A stretch of DNA of 64,000 nt from an uncultured Candidatus Melainabacteria bacterium (GTDB lineage Bacteria > Cyanobacteriota > Vampirovibrionia > Gastranaerophilales > Gastranaerophilaceae), in assembly GCA_947090755.1 (NCBI GenBank), contig CAMUPF010000009.1, forward strand, positions 1-64,000. Direction: 5' to 3'. This document shows, piece by piece, positions 17,891-26,873 of the stretch. Position 1 is the stretch's first letter, and each line of letters starts with the position of its first letter. The position numbers and the translations under genes were made by a program. The notes under the pieces are model-generated. The model was not told the origin of the DNA and did not search any database. It was given only the letters and a program-made list of their open reading frames with translations.

Positions 17891-19126
17891 TTATAATATA
17901 GCGCCTTTTGGTACAACAGTTACGCCGCCCGGTGACACATGGAAACCACGTTTTTCATCCTCTGCGCGGTCGTAACCGATTCTTGTATTCGGCGGAATTT
18001 TTACGTTTTTGTCAATAATCGCTTTTTTAATCTTTGAATATCTGCCGACTTCAACATTTTCCATCAAAATACTTTCTTCGACCTGCGAATAACTGTTGAT
18101 TCTGACTTTCGGTGAAAGCACACAGCGTGAAAGTCCGCCGCCTGAAACAATACAGCCTTCGGAAACCATTGAATTAGTCGCCATACCGACTCTATCGCCT
18201 TCCTGCCAGATAAATTTTGCAGGCGGATAGTTGTAATTAAATGTTCTAATCGGCCATTCTTGCGAATACAGGTTCAATTCAGGGTTGGAATCCAGCAAAT
18301 CCATATTAGCCTGCCAGTAAGCGTCAATACTTCCAACATCCATCCAGTAACCCTTTTCAGCCGGTGACATGCCGGCAAAAGAATTTTGGGCAAAGTTATA
18401 AACATAAATATTTTTGCCTTCGTTCAAAAGCATTGGAATAACGTTTTTACCGAAATCGTGACTTGAAGTTTCAATTTTCTGGTCTTTTTCCAGCGCGTCA
18501 AGAAGAATTTGTTTATCAAAAATATAATTTCCCATAGACGCAAGGCAATAATTAGGGTTGCCCGGAATAGATTTCGGCTTATCTTTAGGTTTTTCAACAA
18601 AATTGGTTAATCGCCAGTTTTCATCAACCTCCATAATACCAAACTCGGACGCTTCTTCAATCGGAATAGGGATTGCAGAAATCGTCAAATCTGACTTATT
18701 ACATTTATGGAAATCAAGCATTTGAGAAACATCCATTTTATAAATATGGTCACCGCCAAAAACGCAGACATAATTAGGGTTTTCATCCGTAATGTGGAAA
18801 ATGTTTTGATAAATAGCGTCAGCAGTGCCGCGATACCAATCGTTTCCGGTTCTCATTTGCGCAGGACACAAATCGACAAACTGATTCAAAAACGGTGACA
18901 GCGCCCAGCCGCGTGTAATATGTTTATTAAGCGAATCCGACTTGTATTGAGTCAAAACCTTTATCTTATAAAAGCCTGAATTAATAAAATTGTTCAAAAC
19001 AAAGTCAATAATCCTGTAACGTCCGCCAAACGGAACAGCAGGTTTCGCTCTGTCTTTGGTCAACGGATGGAGCCTTCTGCCTTCCCCTCCGGCCATAATC
19101 ATAACCAATGCGTCATCTATTGCCAT
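17891..19126 (-). CDS. glgC: Glucose-1-phosphate adenylyltransferase
   Basis: A 411-aa enzyme making ADP-glucose from ATP and glucose-1-phosphate, the committed step of glycogen synthesis. The nucleotide-binding loop MAGGEGRRLHPLTKDRAKPA, the GGRYRIIDFVLNN strand and the glucose-1-P region FGIMEVDE...FVEKP are present. A C-terminal left-handed beta helix is seen from ~residue 300. Its length matches the family. A single gene with its own terminator; no other glg genes are in the window. Confidence 0.96.
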   Translation of the reverse strand: MAIDDALVMIMAGGEGRRLHPLTKDRAKPAVPFGGRYRIIDFVLNNFINSGFYKIKVLTQYKSDSLNKHITRGWALSPFLNQFVDLCPAQMRTGNDWYRGTADAIYQNIFHITDENPNYVCVFGGDHIYKMDVSQMLDFHKCNKSDLTISAIPIPIEEASEFGIMEVDENWRLTNFVEKPKDKPKSIPGNPNYCLASMGNYIFDKQILLDALEKDQKIETSSHDFGKNVIPMLLNEGKNIYVYNFAQNSFAGMSPAEKGYWMDVGSIDAYWQANMDLLDSNPELNLYSQEWPIRTFNYNYPPAKFIWQEGDRVGMATNSMVSEGCIVSGGGLSRCVLSPKVRINSYSQVEESILMENVEVGRYSKIKKAIIDKNVKIPPNTRIGYDRAEDEKRGFHVSPGGVTVVPKGAIL

Positions 19127-19226
19127 TATAACCCCCTCTTACTGATATATAAGTTTTATTATACACCTAAGTTTAAAAAAAAGCACTCACCCTTAATAAT
19201 TATTTTTTTCATGTTACAATAAAAAT

Positions 19227-20507
19227 ATGGAAAATGACAAGAAAATTAAAATCGGACTTATCGGCCTTGGAACAGTAGGTTCAGGCGTATTTAAAACATT
19301 ACGGAATTTCGATAATGTTGAAATTGTGAAAATCGCGGTAAAAAACAAAAATAAAAAACGTAACATTGAAGGGCTTGATGAAACTATTATCACGGACAAC
19401 CCGTATGAAATCGTTAACGACCCTCAAATTGATATCGTTGCAGAACTCATAGGCGGTATTGAACCGGCCTTTGACCTTATTAAAACCGCTATAACCAACG
19501 GCAAACACATCGTAACGGCAAACAAAGAACTTCTTGCCAAACACGGCGAAGAACTCTTCCGCCACGCAGAAGCAAACAATCGTGTGGTTTTATATGAAGC
19601 GGCGGTTGCAGGCGGGATTCCAATTATCATGCCTGTAAAAACAATCCTTGCCGGAAACAATATTTCAAAAGTCGAAGCTATACTTAACGGCACGACAAAT
19701 TACATTTTAACCAAAATGGATATAGACGGAGCATCTTACGAAGATGTTCTTAAAGAAGCGCAAAAACTGGGTTACGCCGAAGCAGACCCGACCAGCGATG
19801 TCGAAGGCTACGACTCCGCATACAAAATCGCCATTCTTTCATCAATTTCATTCAAGAAACGAATTAATATTGAAAATGTTTACAAAGAAGGAATCTCAAA
19901 AATCAAATCGCAGGACATCAAAGCCGCAAACGATTTAGGTTACAAAATCAAACTCGTGGCACTTGCACAACTTAACCCTGACGGAAGAGTAGATGTTCGC
20001 GTTCACCCGATGTTAGTGTCAAAAGATTCAATTCTTGCCCACATCGACTACGTTAAAAACGCAATTAAACTCGAAGGCTATCCTGTCGGAAGTATTGCGC
20101 TGTCAGGCGCGGGCGCAGGAGAATTCCCAACCGCAAGCTCCGTTATCGGCGACATCCTGTCTATCGCGGATGAGTACGGCAAAACAGATTACCTCCTGCC
20201 GATGATGCGCTGCAAGCACACCGAATCCGCACAAATGATTGATATTTCAGAAACAGTCAACAAATATTATCTTTCAATAAACGCCAAAAACGAAAAAGGG
20301 GTTATCGGTAAAATCGGCCAAATATGCGCGGATAATAACATAAGCCTCGCAAGCATTGTCCAGCGCGGCGTCGAAGAAAACAACACCGCCGATATTTCCG
20401 TTATTACTGAAATGGCGCTTGAGCGCGATATCAAAAAAACAATAGAAAAACTTGAAGCCGACGATACAATAAACGCAGTAACAAGCTTTATACGGGTTCA
20501 AGCATAG
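19227..20507 (+). CDS. hom: Homoserine dehydrogenase
   Basis: A 426-aa monofunctional enzyme that reduces aspartate semialdehyde to homoserine for Thr and Met synthesis. N-terminal NAD(P)-binding GLIGLGTVGSGVF, the TANKELLAKHG and YEAAVAGGIPI catalytic blocks and EADPTSDVEGYD are present. A C-terminal ACT domain (~residues 345-425) suggests threonine feedback. A TACAAT -10 box lies exactly 6 nt before the ATG, with no Shine-Dalgarno site, so the mRNA is probably leaderless. Threonine synthase is at 35.6 kb in this window; homoserine kinase is not seen. Confidence 0.96.
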   Translation: MENDKKIKIGLIGLGTVGSGVFKTLRNFDNVEIVKIAVKNKNKKRNIEGLDETIITDNPYEIVNDPQIDIVAELIGGIEPAFDLIKTAITNGKHIVTANKELLAKHGEELFRHAEANNRVVLYEAAVAGGIPIIMPVKTILAGNNISKVEAILNGTTNYILTKMDIDGASYEDVLKEAQKLGYAEADPTSDVEGYDSAYKIAILSSISFKKRINIENVYKEGISKIKSQDIKAANDLGYKIKLVALAQLNPDGRVDVRVHPMLVSKDSILAHIDYVKNAIKLEGYPVGSIALSGAGAGEFPTASSVIGDILSIADEYGKTDYLLPMMRCKHTESAQMIDISETVNKYYLSINAKNEKGVIGKIGQICADNNISLASIVQRGVEENNTADISVITEMALERDIKKTIEKLEADDTINAVTSFIRVQA

Positions 20508-20512
20508 GTCTT

Positions 20513-20543
20513 AAAATGGCGGCTTTAAAAAAGCCGCCATTTT
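20513..20543. terminator. Bidirectional terminator between hom and dnaJ
   Basis: A 14-bp perfect stem AAAATGGCGGCTTT/AAAGCCGCCATTTT with an AAA loop. Confidence 0.92.
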
Positions 20544-20544
20544 A

Positions 20545-21570
20545 CTATTTTTCTAATTCTGCAAGTTTTTTGTATAATTCAATTTGCTCATCAGAGAGAA
20601 CTTTTGGAACAACAATCCTTATTTTGGCACTCAGAAAGCCGAAACCTCCGTCTTTTTTCGGAAGCCCCAGGTCTTTCAGACGCAAAGACTGACCGCACGA
20701 GGTTCGCGGCGGAATCGTAATCGTAATTTTACCGTGCGGTGTCGTAATCTCTTTTTTACACCCTAAAACCGCATCACTGGGGGAAACATCAATTTCTTTT
20801 GTCAGATTAAACCCGTCAACGGTATATTCCGGATCTTTTACGTTTACGATAAAGTACAAATCTCCTTTGTGTCCGTATTCGTCTGCTTTTCCTTCGCCGC
20901 GGACACGGATTTTTTGTCCTTCTTTAACGTCTTTAGGTAATTTAACTTTTATAGTTTTAGGTTCGCTGACAATCCCTGTACCGCCACAGTTAGGACAATA
21001 TCCGCCGCCGTTGCAATGTTTGCACTTCGACATATCTGTATATGTAACAGAAATTGACTTGCCCTCAAGAATATCTTTAACGGTTACATTAAGATTTTTT
21101 GTAACATCCAAATCCTCAGGTTTTGCCTGCTGGGTACGTTTGCGTGAAGTTGAGCGCTCAAAACCGCCCATTCCGCCCATATTGGAATAAGCACCGGCTC
21201 CGCCCATCATATCGCCAAAAAGCGAACTAAAGAAGTCAGAAAATCCACCCTGACCGCCCATAGAACCGAAATCAAACTGTTGAAATCCGCCCTGTCCGCC
21301 GCCAAAATTAAAATGTTCAAACCCTGGTGGCGGTGTATAATCAGCACCGCCCTGCCAGTTTGAACCCAAACTGTCATAACGCTGACGTTTTTGTTTGTCG
21401 CCCAAAACCTCATAGGCCTCGTTGATATCTTTAAACTTGGCCTCTGCCTCTTTGGTTTTATTAACGTCAGGGTGATATTTGCGGGCAAGCTTTCTATAAG
21501 CAGATTTAATCTCGGAATCGCTTGCCTCACGTTTAACACCTAATATATCGTAATAGTCTTTGTATTTCAT
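20545..21570 (-). CDS. dnaJ: DnaJ-family chaperone with half-sized zinc finger
   Basis: A 341-aa Hsp40. The J domain (1-70) has the HPD motif in [11 protein letters not shown] Gly/Phe-rich linker runs from ~75 to 145, followed by the two C-terminal beta domains ([31 protein letters not shown]). Between them are only two CxxCxGxG-type repeats (CKHCNGGG and CPNCGGTG) instead of the four of classical DnaJ, which would bind at most one zinc. This makes it intermediate between DnaJ and CbpA types. It stimulates DnaK; no grpE or dnaK is nearby. Confidence 0.9.
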   Translation of the reverse strand: MKYKDYYDILGVKREASDSEIKSAYRKLARKYHPDVNKTKEAEAKFKDINEAYEVLGDKQKRQRYDSLGSNWQGGADYTPPPGFEHFNFGGGQGGFQQFDFGSMGGQGGFSDFFSSLFGDMMGGAGAYSNMGGMGGFERSTSRKRTQQAKPEDLDVTKNLNVTVKDILEGKSISVTYTDMSKCKHCNGGGYCPNCGGTGIVSEPKTIKVKLPKDVKEGQKIRVRGEGKADEYGHKGDLYFIVNVKDPEYTVDGFNLTKEIDVSPSDAVLGCKKEITTPHGKITITIPPRTSCGQSLRLKDLGLPKKDGGFGFLSAKIRIVVPKVLSDEQIELYKKLAELEK

Positions 21571-21638
21571 AATAATCTCCTAATTTAATGATAATACAAA
21601 AAACCGGCGACTTTATGAAAATTAATTATTTTTTAACG

Positions 21639-22677
21639 TTATCGTTTAACACACCAGAGAGGTTTGTTTTCCGCATAAGAAAGGTCATCAATTTCACCTT
21701 TATGCATCATAACACTTATCGCAACACGTATTCCGTTGGGCGCAACTGTAAGATGTGATGTCCAATATATGTCATCGGTCAATCCTTTTGGTTTCAACAA
21801 ATTTTTATTAACAAACATTGAATATCCTTCTTCAAGATTCGGCATACGGTATTCAGAATCAAAATTATTACATGCTTTCGAAGCCGCCGCAAATTTTGAT
21901 GCCGGCAATGTGCTTAATGCCGGATACGGAGCGACGACAACGGGGTCGCTGGGATACATCACCGTCATTACGCCAATATCTTTGCCAATGGTATTAGGAC
22001 CTTTATTACCATTTAAGTCATAAACAAAGTTTGCACAAACTGTTCGCTGATACAAATCACCAACATAAATCCCAGAAGAGGCTCCACCAAAATGGAGAGT
22101 CTGCAAATCTCCTATACAGTACGGGTTAACATAGGCAACGAAGCTTTCACCATTCTTAGTTTCAAAAGCAGCGGCCTTGGTGTTTGGTATATAAAACGAC
22201 TGATAAATATTACTTAATGAGCCCACCATCAATGGGTTCAAATCCTTCATTGTTTTTGGCAAATCTAGTTGTGTTCCATCAAGTGTTGTTAACTTAGATG
22301 ACAAACCACAATCCTCTAGATGACCTGAATCACAAATATTGTTTATCTGCAAAACTTTACTCAACCCCTCCGTGATAAAGGTTTCAGCGGCAGTGTCCTC
22401 AACTGTACTACCGTTTTCATCTTCAGAAACAGTTCCGTAGCCATTCAATGCCGGCATTAATGCGATTGCCTGACTCATTCGTGCATAAAGCGCTTTTCTC
22501 TGCGTATTCCACGTGCGTTCGTTAATATTTCCGGTCAGTGACGGTAATGTTATCGCCGCTACCACGCCGATGATGGTTAACGACAGAAGTATTTCTGCCA
22601 TCGTAAAACCTTTAGTCAGGTGGCTAAGAAAACTCCCCCCCCCCCCCTGCACAAATTAATACATTCTTTTGGTTCAT
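21639..22677 (-). CDS. Pilin-like adhesin B, G-tract leader (frame broken as sequenced)
   Basis: The same family as pilin A. ATG at 22677 (MNQKNVLICA) is followed by 13 G, and the pilin frame then reads SFLSHLTKG|FTMAEILLSLT, a canonical prepilin site. With 13 G the ATG frame ends at TAG; 12 or 15 G would restore it. An in-frame GTG at 22652 just before the tract has no ribosome site and is unlikely. The N-terminal ~70 mature residues match the other copies. The C-terminal part is divergent (SEYRMPNLEEGYSMF, IYWTSHL, WCVKR) and looks like a weaker version of the DUF1566-like domain. Located between dnaJ and a small hypothetical gene. Confidence 0.85.
22635..22647 (-). repeat. Homopolymeric G tract, 13 nt (minus strand)
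   Basis: Thirteen G in the leader of pilin B; lengths 12 or 15 would place ATG and pilin in one frame. Confidence 0.95.
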
Positions 22678-22699
22678 AATATTTTTCCTTTCTATCACT

Positions 22700-22728
22700 A
22701 TTATGTAACATGTTTTTTGTTTAGTCAA
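22700..22728 (-). promoter_or_regulatory. Pilin B promoter, TTGACT-17-CATAAT
   Basis: The minus strand reads TTGACT, a 17-nt spacer, CATAAT. GAAAGGAAAA precedes the ATG. Confidence 0.75.
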
Positions 22729-22732
22729 GGGC

Positions 22733-22761
22733 TTGCCAGAATGTGAAAAATATTATAAAAT
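22733..22761 (+). promoter_or_regulatory. Putative promoter of the 121-aa gene, TTGCCA-17-TAAAAT
   Basis: TTGCCA, 17 nt, TAAAAT, 29 nt before the ATG at 22791. It is back-to-back with the pilin B promoter. Confidence 0.4.
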
Positions 22762-22790
22762 AATCTCAAATATATAATAGGAGTTTAAAT

Positions 22791-23156
22791 ATGAAAGAAG
22801 TTTACAGTAACGAACAACGCCGCTGGTATGACAAAGACCCGATTCTTTCAAACGCGGTTAAAACACTTGAAAATTCAGACGACGAAACTCAAATCAGAAT
22901 CGCGCTGAACCTAATTAAAATCATAATCGAACACAATATTGAAGACGGCGAATGCGAAACCGTAGAAGACATCATCAACGCCGTAGGTTCCGGTCTTGAA
23001 GACACCAGAAAAGGCCGCTGGTACGATATAGATTCAACCTTGCGCACAGCAATGAACATGCTTCAAAACTGCCCTGCAAACACTCAAAGAATAATTGCGC
23101 AGGAGATGGCTCAAATGGTCGTAAAGTCCATAAAATCCGACGGTGCAGATGAATAA
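22791..23156 (+). CDS. Small hypothetical protein with internal duplication
   Basis: A 121-aa acidic soluble protein that I cannot assign. It consists of two related halves: residues ~10-50 (RRWYDKDPILSNAVKTLEN) and ~77-118 (GRWYDIDSTLRTAMNMLQN). Each starts with a WYD-x-D motif followed by two amphipathic helices, suggesting a duplicated helical hairpin. AGGAG precedes the ATG. A diverged copy of its 3' end lies directly downstream at 23161-23208, so the locus once held a tandem paralogue. Confidence 0.75.
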   Translation: MKEVYSNEQRRWYDKDPILSNAVKTLENSDDETQIRIALNLIKIIIEHNIEDGECETVEDIINAVGSGLEDTRKGRWYDIDSTLRTAMNMLQNCPANTQRIIAQEMAQMVVKSIKSDGADE

Positions 23157-23160
23157 AAAG

Positions 23161-23208
23161 GCACAAATGGTTGTGAAATCAATCAAGTCCGACGGAACGG
23201 ATGAATAA
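23161..23208 (+). pseudogene. 3' remnant of a tandem paralogue of the 121-aa gene
   Basis: Sixteen codons including the stop encode AQMVVKSIKSDGTDE, matching the last 15 residues of the preceding gene (AQMVVKSIKSDGADE). Most differences at DNA level are synonymous. No start or upstream body remains. Confidence 0.7.
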
Positions 23209-23239
23209 CCGTTTTTTACACACTTAAAATTTCACACAG

Positions 23240-23277
23240 CAACCTTATTGGCGAAATTCGCGATAAGGTTGTTTTTT
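23240..23277 (+). terminator. Terminator after the 121-aa gene
   Basis: Stem CAACCTTAT/ATAAGGTTG enclosing a GCGAA/TTCGC hairpin, followed by six T. Confidence 0.8.
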
Positions 23278-23279
23278 AC

Positions 23280-23375
23280 CTAGTGTTCTGTCGTCAATTC
23301 TTCCCAGATACTAGGAACAACGACAAGCGCGGTGTACACGATAAAACCAAATAGGATTAGGTTGATAGCCTCCAT
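23280..23375 (-). CDS. 31-aa single-pass membrane peptide
   Basis: A short ORF beginning MEAINLILFGFIVYTALVVV and ending in a charged tail (SIWEELTTEH). It has a near-perfect AAGGAGG ribosome site 6 nt before the ATG. Residues 4-22 form one hydrophobic helix followed by an acidic C-terminus. The layout resembles small single-helix subunits of membrane complexes, but I cannot match it to a named one. It stands alone between a terminator and mnmE, divergent from mnmE. The strong ribosome site in AT-rich DNA is the best evidence that it is translated. Confidence 0.6.
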   Translation of the reverse strand: MEAINLILFGFIVYTALVVVPSIWEELTTEH

Positions 23376-23456
23376 AATAACCTCCTTATGTAGTCTACAC
23401 TATTATTATTCCCAGTTTCAAAATTTTAATAACAATATGAAAAAAATATCCATCGA

Positions 23457-23485
23457 TTGATGTATTAAAATGTTTATGCCATAAT
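23457..23485 (+). promoter_or_regulatory. mnmE promoter, TTGATG-17-CATAAT, leaderless
   Basis: TTGATG, 17 nt, CATAAT, then 6 nt to the ATG at 23492, so transcription should start at or next to the start codon. Confidence 0.65.
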
Positions 23486-23491
23486 TTGCGT

Positions 23492-24826
23492 ATGAATATT
23501 TTACAGGAATTTGACACAATAACAGCGATAGCCACCCCGATAGGAACTGGCGGAGTCGGAGTAATACGGATTTCGGGCGAAAAAACGTATGAAATACTAA
23601 ACGCAATTTACAACAAAACCCCTGAAACCGGCAAAATTTCGCACGGATGGATTCTTGACGGCGATAAGAAAATCGACGAAGTTATCATTCTTCCGTTCAA
23701 AAAACCGCATAGTTATACAGGTGAAGATGTTGTCGAAATCCACTGCCACGGCGGGATTAACGTGGTAAAAAATATTTTGGATTTAGTAATAAAAAACGGC
23801 GCACGGATTGCCGAAAAAGGCGAATTTACCAAACGCGCGTTCCTTAATAAAAAAATGGATTTATCGCAAGCAGAAGCAGTCGCAGATTTAATTCATTCCA
23901 AAACAAAAAATTTCGCAAAACATTCTGCGAAAAATCTTTCGGGCGTCTTAGCCGAAAAAATCAAAGAAATCCGCGCTGATATCTTCAAAATTTTATCGCG
24001 TATTATTGCGGGAATTGATTTTCCGGAAGATGTCGCAGAGCCTGAATATTCATATTTAATCGAAAATTTTGAGCGCATAATTGCCGAAATTGACCGGATT
24101 CTTGAAGGAGCAAGAAGTTCCAATATTATGCGTCAGGGCTTAAAAATCGCTATAGTTGGCCGGCCGAATGTCGGGAAATCGTCGCTTTTCAATACGTTAC
24201 TGAACCTTGAACGCGCGATTGTGACGGATATTGCGGGAACAACGCGTGATGTTTTGCGCGAAAACCTTGACTGGGATGTTCCGATTACGCTTATAGACAC
24301 GGCCGGAATCCGCGACACGCAAGACGTTGACAAAGTTGAAGAAATCGGAATTGAATACTCCAAACAGGCCGTTGAAGAAGCGGATTTTGTAATCTTCCTC
24401 TACGACGCACATGCCGGTTATACAAAAGACGACGACGAAATTTTCCAACTTCTTAACGGCAAAGAATACATAATCGCTGCGAACAAAACAGATTTAGGCA
24501 CAAAAGAGTTAATCGACGGTGCGCTTGCGATTTCGACCTATACAAAGGCAGGTCTTGACGAATTAAAAGAACGAATAAAAAAATACAGTTATAATTTTTC
24601 CAACGACGATATTGAATTCACGACGAACACCCGTCAGCAAAATTGCCTTGAAAACTGTCGAGAATCTTTAATGAACGCTTTAGTATCTGCAAGAAACCAC
24701 GAATTACAGGACTTAATATCCATAGATCTCAAGTCATCATTGCTTTTTCTGGATGAAATCACCGGTGAAGTTATCACCGATGAAATCTTAAATAATATCT
24801 TTGAACACTTCTGTATAGGCAAATAA
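23492..24826 (+). CDS. mnmE: tRNA modification GTPase MnmE (TrmE)
   Basis: A 444-aa GTPase that, with MnmG, modifies U34 of certain tRNAs (cmnm5U). The N-terminal folate-binding domain contains TPIGTGGVGVIRISG and GEDVVEIHCHGG. The inserted G domain has GRPNVGKSSL, DTAGIRDT and NKTD. The C-terminus ends in the FCIGK motif needed for catalysis. ATG 23492 is favoured by its promoter; a TTG two codons earlier lies too close to the -10 box. mnmG is not in the window. Confidence 0.97.
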   Translation: MNILQEFDTITAIATPIGTGGVGVIRISGEKTYEILNAIYNKTPETGKISHGWILDGDKKIDEVIILPFKKPHSYTGEDVVEIHCHGGINVVKNILDLVIKNGARIAEKGEFTKRAFLNKKMDLSQAEAVADLIHSKTKNFAKHSAKNLSGVLAEKIKEIRADIFKILSRIIAGIDFPEDVAEPEYSYLIENFERIIAEIDRILEGARSSNIMRQGLKIAIVGRPNVGKSSLFNTLLNLERAIVTDIAGTTRDVLRENLDWDVPITLIDTAGIRDTQDVDKVEEIGIEYSKQAVEEADFVIFLYDAHAGYTKDDDEIFQLLNGKEYIIAANKTDLGTKELIDGALAISTYTKAGLDELKERIKKYSYNFSNDDIEFTTNTRQQNCLENCRESLMNALVSARNHELQDLISIDLKSSLLFLDEITGEVITDEILNNIFEHFCIGK

Positions 24827-24837
24827 AACATCTTAAA

Positions 24838-26086
24838 TCAACGCTTTACACACAGAATGTTCCAGGCAGCGCCGGGCAAAGGTATTCTATAATGTCCCCA
24901 AGCAAATCCCAATACAATATTGGTTATAACACTTCCATTCAAAGCTTTCGTGGATGAAAACATATGTCCGTCACCCATATTAATGCCATGAATATTGGTG
25001 TTTATAAATAAAGCCCCTAACTCATCCTTTGTTGGGATTCTATAATCAGCGCCGGTTTGCTGTGTACAGACTTTTGAAGCATCATTTGAACTAACATTTG
25101 TAAAAATTTGCCGATATGGTTCCGGAGCAACCACAGCGCTATCGGTAGAATATAACACTGTCATAAACCCGATATCTTTTCCAACCGTGTTAGGTCCTTT
25201 CGTGCCATTCAAATCATAAACAAAATTCGCGCAAATTTTAGGCTGTACGTAATAATAATAAACTTCTCCGGAACTTCCTGCACAGAAAGGATTATAATAA
25301 ACTATAATGCTTTCACCATTTTGTGTTTCAAACGCAGCGGCTTTTGTATTTAGCATAGAATGAGAGCCATATTGTGATGCTGCCGGTTGAAAAGCGTATA
25401 ACATCAGGGAATTCAAGCTTTGCATGTTAGTCGGTAAGTTTTTAGTATTACCCAACATATCTGTATATTTTGTGGACAAACCGCAATCCTGCAGATGCTC
25501 TGCGTCACAAATGTTGTTAATTTTTAAAACTTTTGAAAGTCCTTCAGTGACGAAGGTTTCGGCGGCTGTGTCGATTGCTTCTTTTGCAGAGGTTTCTCCG
25601 CTGGCAGAAACTGCTTCTTGCAATGTTCCATAACCGTTTAAAGCAGGCATTAAAGCTATCGCCTGACTCATACGAGCATAAAGAGCTTTGCGCTGGGTAT
25701 TCCAAGTACGCTCGTTAATGTTGCCGGTCAGCGACGGCAAAGTTATCGCAGCCACTACGCCAATTATTGTCAATGACAATAAAATTTCAGCCATGGTAAA
25801 CGCACGACCCGCCGGCTCTCCGCCCTTCGCGTTAAACGCCAACGCTCGCGCCGCCTCTCGCAAAACAATACTCAATTGTTTTGCTCGGCAGAGTGCGAAA
25901 GAGCGCGGTCTTCCGCGTCGCGCGCTCGACTCTTCGTAGTTTCCGCTCAATTGACGCGCGGAAACTACTTCGTGGCTCTGTTTTCTTACATCCTTCGTTG
26001 TCCATTCGCAAGGGGCGTAATGTATAGATGCCGGCTCAGCCGGACTCCCCCCCCCCCCCTGTCCATGTTAATAGTCTATTTTTCAT
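24838..26086 (-). CDS. Pilin-like adhesin C, long GC-rich leader (frame broken as sequenced)
   Basis: ATG at 26086 (MKNRLLTWT) precedes 13 G, then an open leader of about 75 codons joins the pilin at GRA|FTMAEILLSLT. The residue before the cut site is Ala rather than Gly, so processing may differ. With 13 G the ATG frame stops at TGA; 12 or 15 G would open the whole gene. The leader is Arg/Ala-rich and its DNA contains perfect hairpins of 11 bp (25936-25946/25958-25968) and 9 bp (25861-25869/25875-25883). The pilin body matches the family, with a C-terminal domain containing YRIPTKDELGALF, FSST and LCVKR. Convergent with mnmE. Confidence 0.8.
26047..26059 (-). repeat. Homopolymeric G tract, 13 nt (minus strand)
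   Basis: Thirteen G in the leader of pilin C, followed by a CCGGCTGAGCCGG palindrome. In-frame lengths are 12 or 15. Confidence 0.95.
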
Positions 26087-26111
26087 ACGTACATCCTTTC
26101 TTTATATAACC

Positions 26112-26140
26112 ATTATGCAGCATGTTTCTCGTTTAGTCAA
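26112..26140 (-). promoter_or_regulatory. Pilin C promoter, TTGACT-17-CATAAT
   Basis: TTGACT, 17 nt, CATAAT on the minus strand, followed by GAAAGGATG before the ATG. It starts 6 bp after the hairpin at the end of plsC. Confidence 0.75.
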
Positions 26141-26146
26141 GTCGTT

Positions 26147-26177
26147 GAGGCGGAAAAAGTTATACTTTTTCCGCCTC
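26147..26177 (-). terminator. Hairpin at the 3' end of plsC
   Basis: A 13-bp perfect stem GAGGCGGAAAAAG/CTTTTTCCGCCTC; one arm is the last codons of plsC. There is no T run beyond the stem on the minus strand, so termination strength is uncertain. Confidence 0.5.
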
Positions 26178-26873
26178 TTTTGCAGGCTCCGGCATAATCT
26201 CCGTGTACTCTGCATGTTCTGAGATTTCTTTACTCCACTGATATAAAATCTCTTCGGTCGAAAGTTCATAAGAAATTGGTTTACAAATGTGGATTGATAC
26301 ATTTTTCTTCGGAACCGGATTTTTCTTGTCAGGATATCCATCCCATTTGCCGATTGCAACAGGTACGATGTCCGCTTTTGCTTTTTTAGCGATTACGACA
26401 AATCCGCGTTTCAAATCGTCAAGTTTGCCATAAGGTCTGGTGCCACCTTGCGGGAACACGCCAAGTGACCAACTTGTACTCAAAATATCTTTTACTGTTT
26501 TAAATGTTGCGATTTCCGGTTTTTCTCTATCGACGGCAAAAGCCCCTAGCCTTTTAATAAGCCAGTGTCTTTTATCTGTTTCTTCAAAAAGTTCTTTTTT
26601 AGCCATATAAGCAATCGGACGCATTACAGCCATAGACAAAAACGGCGGATCAAGTTCTGAAACATGGTTTCCGGCATAGAGGAGTTTATTCGCCTTTTTA
26701 TGACGCGGAAGATTTTCACGGCCTGTAATCGTAAAATTATAATACTTTTTCATAAAAGGTATTACCATAAACTGTATTACGCCATAGTAGAATATTGTTC
26801 TGAAAATATTGTATTCTTTAGCATATCTTCTGTTAAAATTTCTGGGCTGTTTTTTCACTACATTATTCCTCAT
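26160..26873 (-). CDS. plsC: 1-acyl-glycerol-3-phosphate acyltransferase, paralogue 1
   Basis: A 237-aa PlsC-type acyltransferase that acylates lysophosphatidate to phosphatidate. The acyl-transfer motif is NHVSELDPP (NH-x4-D) and motif III is FPQGGTR, with a Gln replacing the usual Glu and one extra Gly. KRLGAFAVDRE is the substrate-binding block. A hydrophobic helix near residues 25-42 anchors it to the membrane. It overlaps the end of its upstream paralogue by 11 bp; a GTG five codons in, with GAGGA before it, is an alternative start. Later steps of the pathway use plsY, also in this window. Confidence 0.88.
   Translation of the reverse strand: MRNNVVKKQPRNFNRRYAKEYNIFRTIFYYGVIQFMVIPFMKKYYNFTITGRENLPRHKKANKLLYAGNHVSELDPPFLSMAVMRPIAYMAKKELFEETDKRHWLIKRLGAFAVDREKPEIATFKTVKDILSTSWSLGVFPQGGTRPYGKLDDLKRGFVVIAKKAKADIVPVAIGKWDGYPDKKNPVPKKNVSIHICKPISYELSTEEILYQWSKEISEHAEYTEIMPEPAKEAEKV

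Noticed and set aside
21639-22652. GTG at 22652 as the true start of pilin B
   Set aside because: It is in frame at the sequenced length, but there is no ribosome site before it, whereas the ATG at 22677 has GAAAGGA and a promoter. The other loci have no comparable in-frame start.
23280-23375. Assignment of the 31-aa peptide to a photosystem or cytochrome b6f subunit
   Set aside because: One hydrophobic helix plus an acidic tail is not specific, and no known subunit sequence matches clearly.
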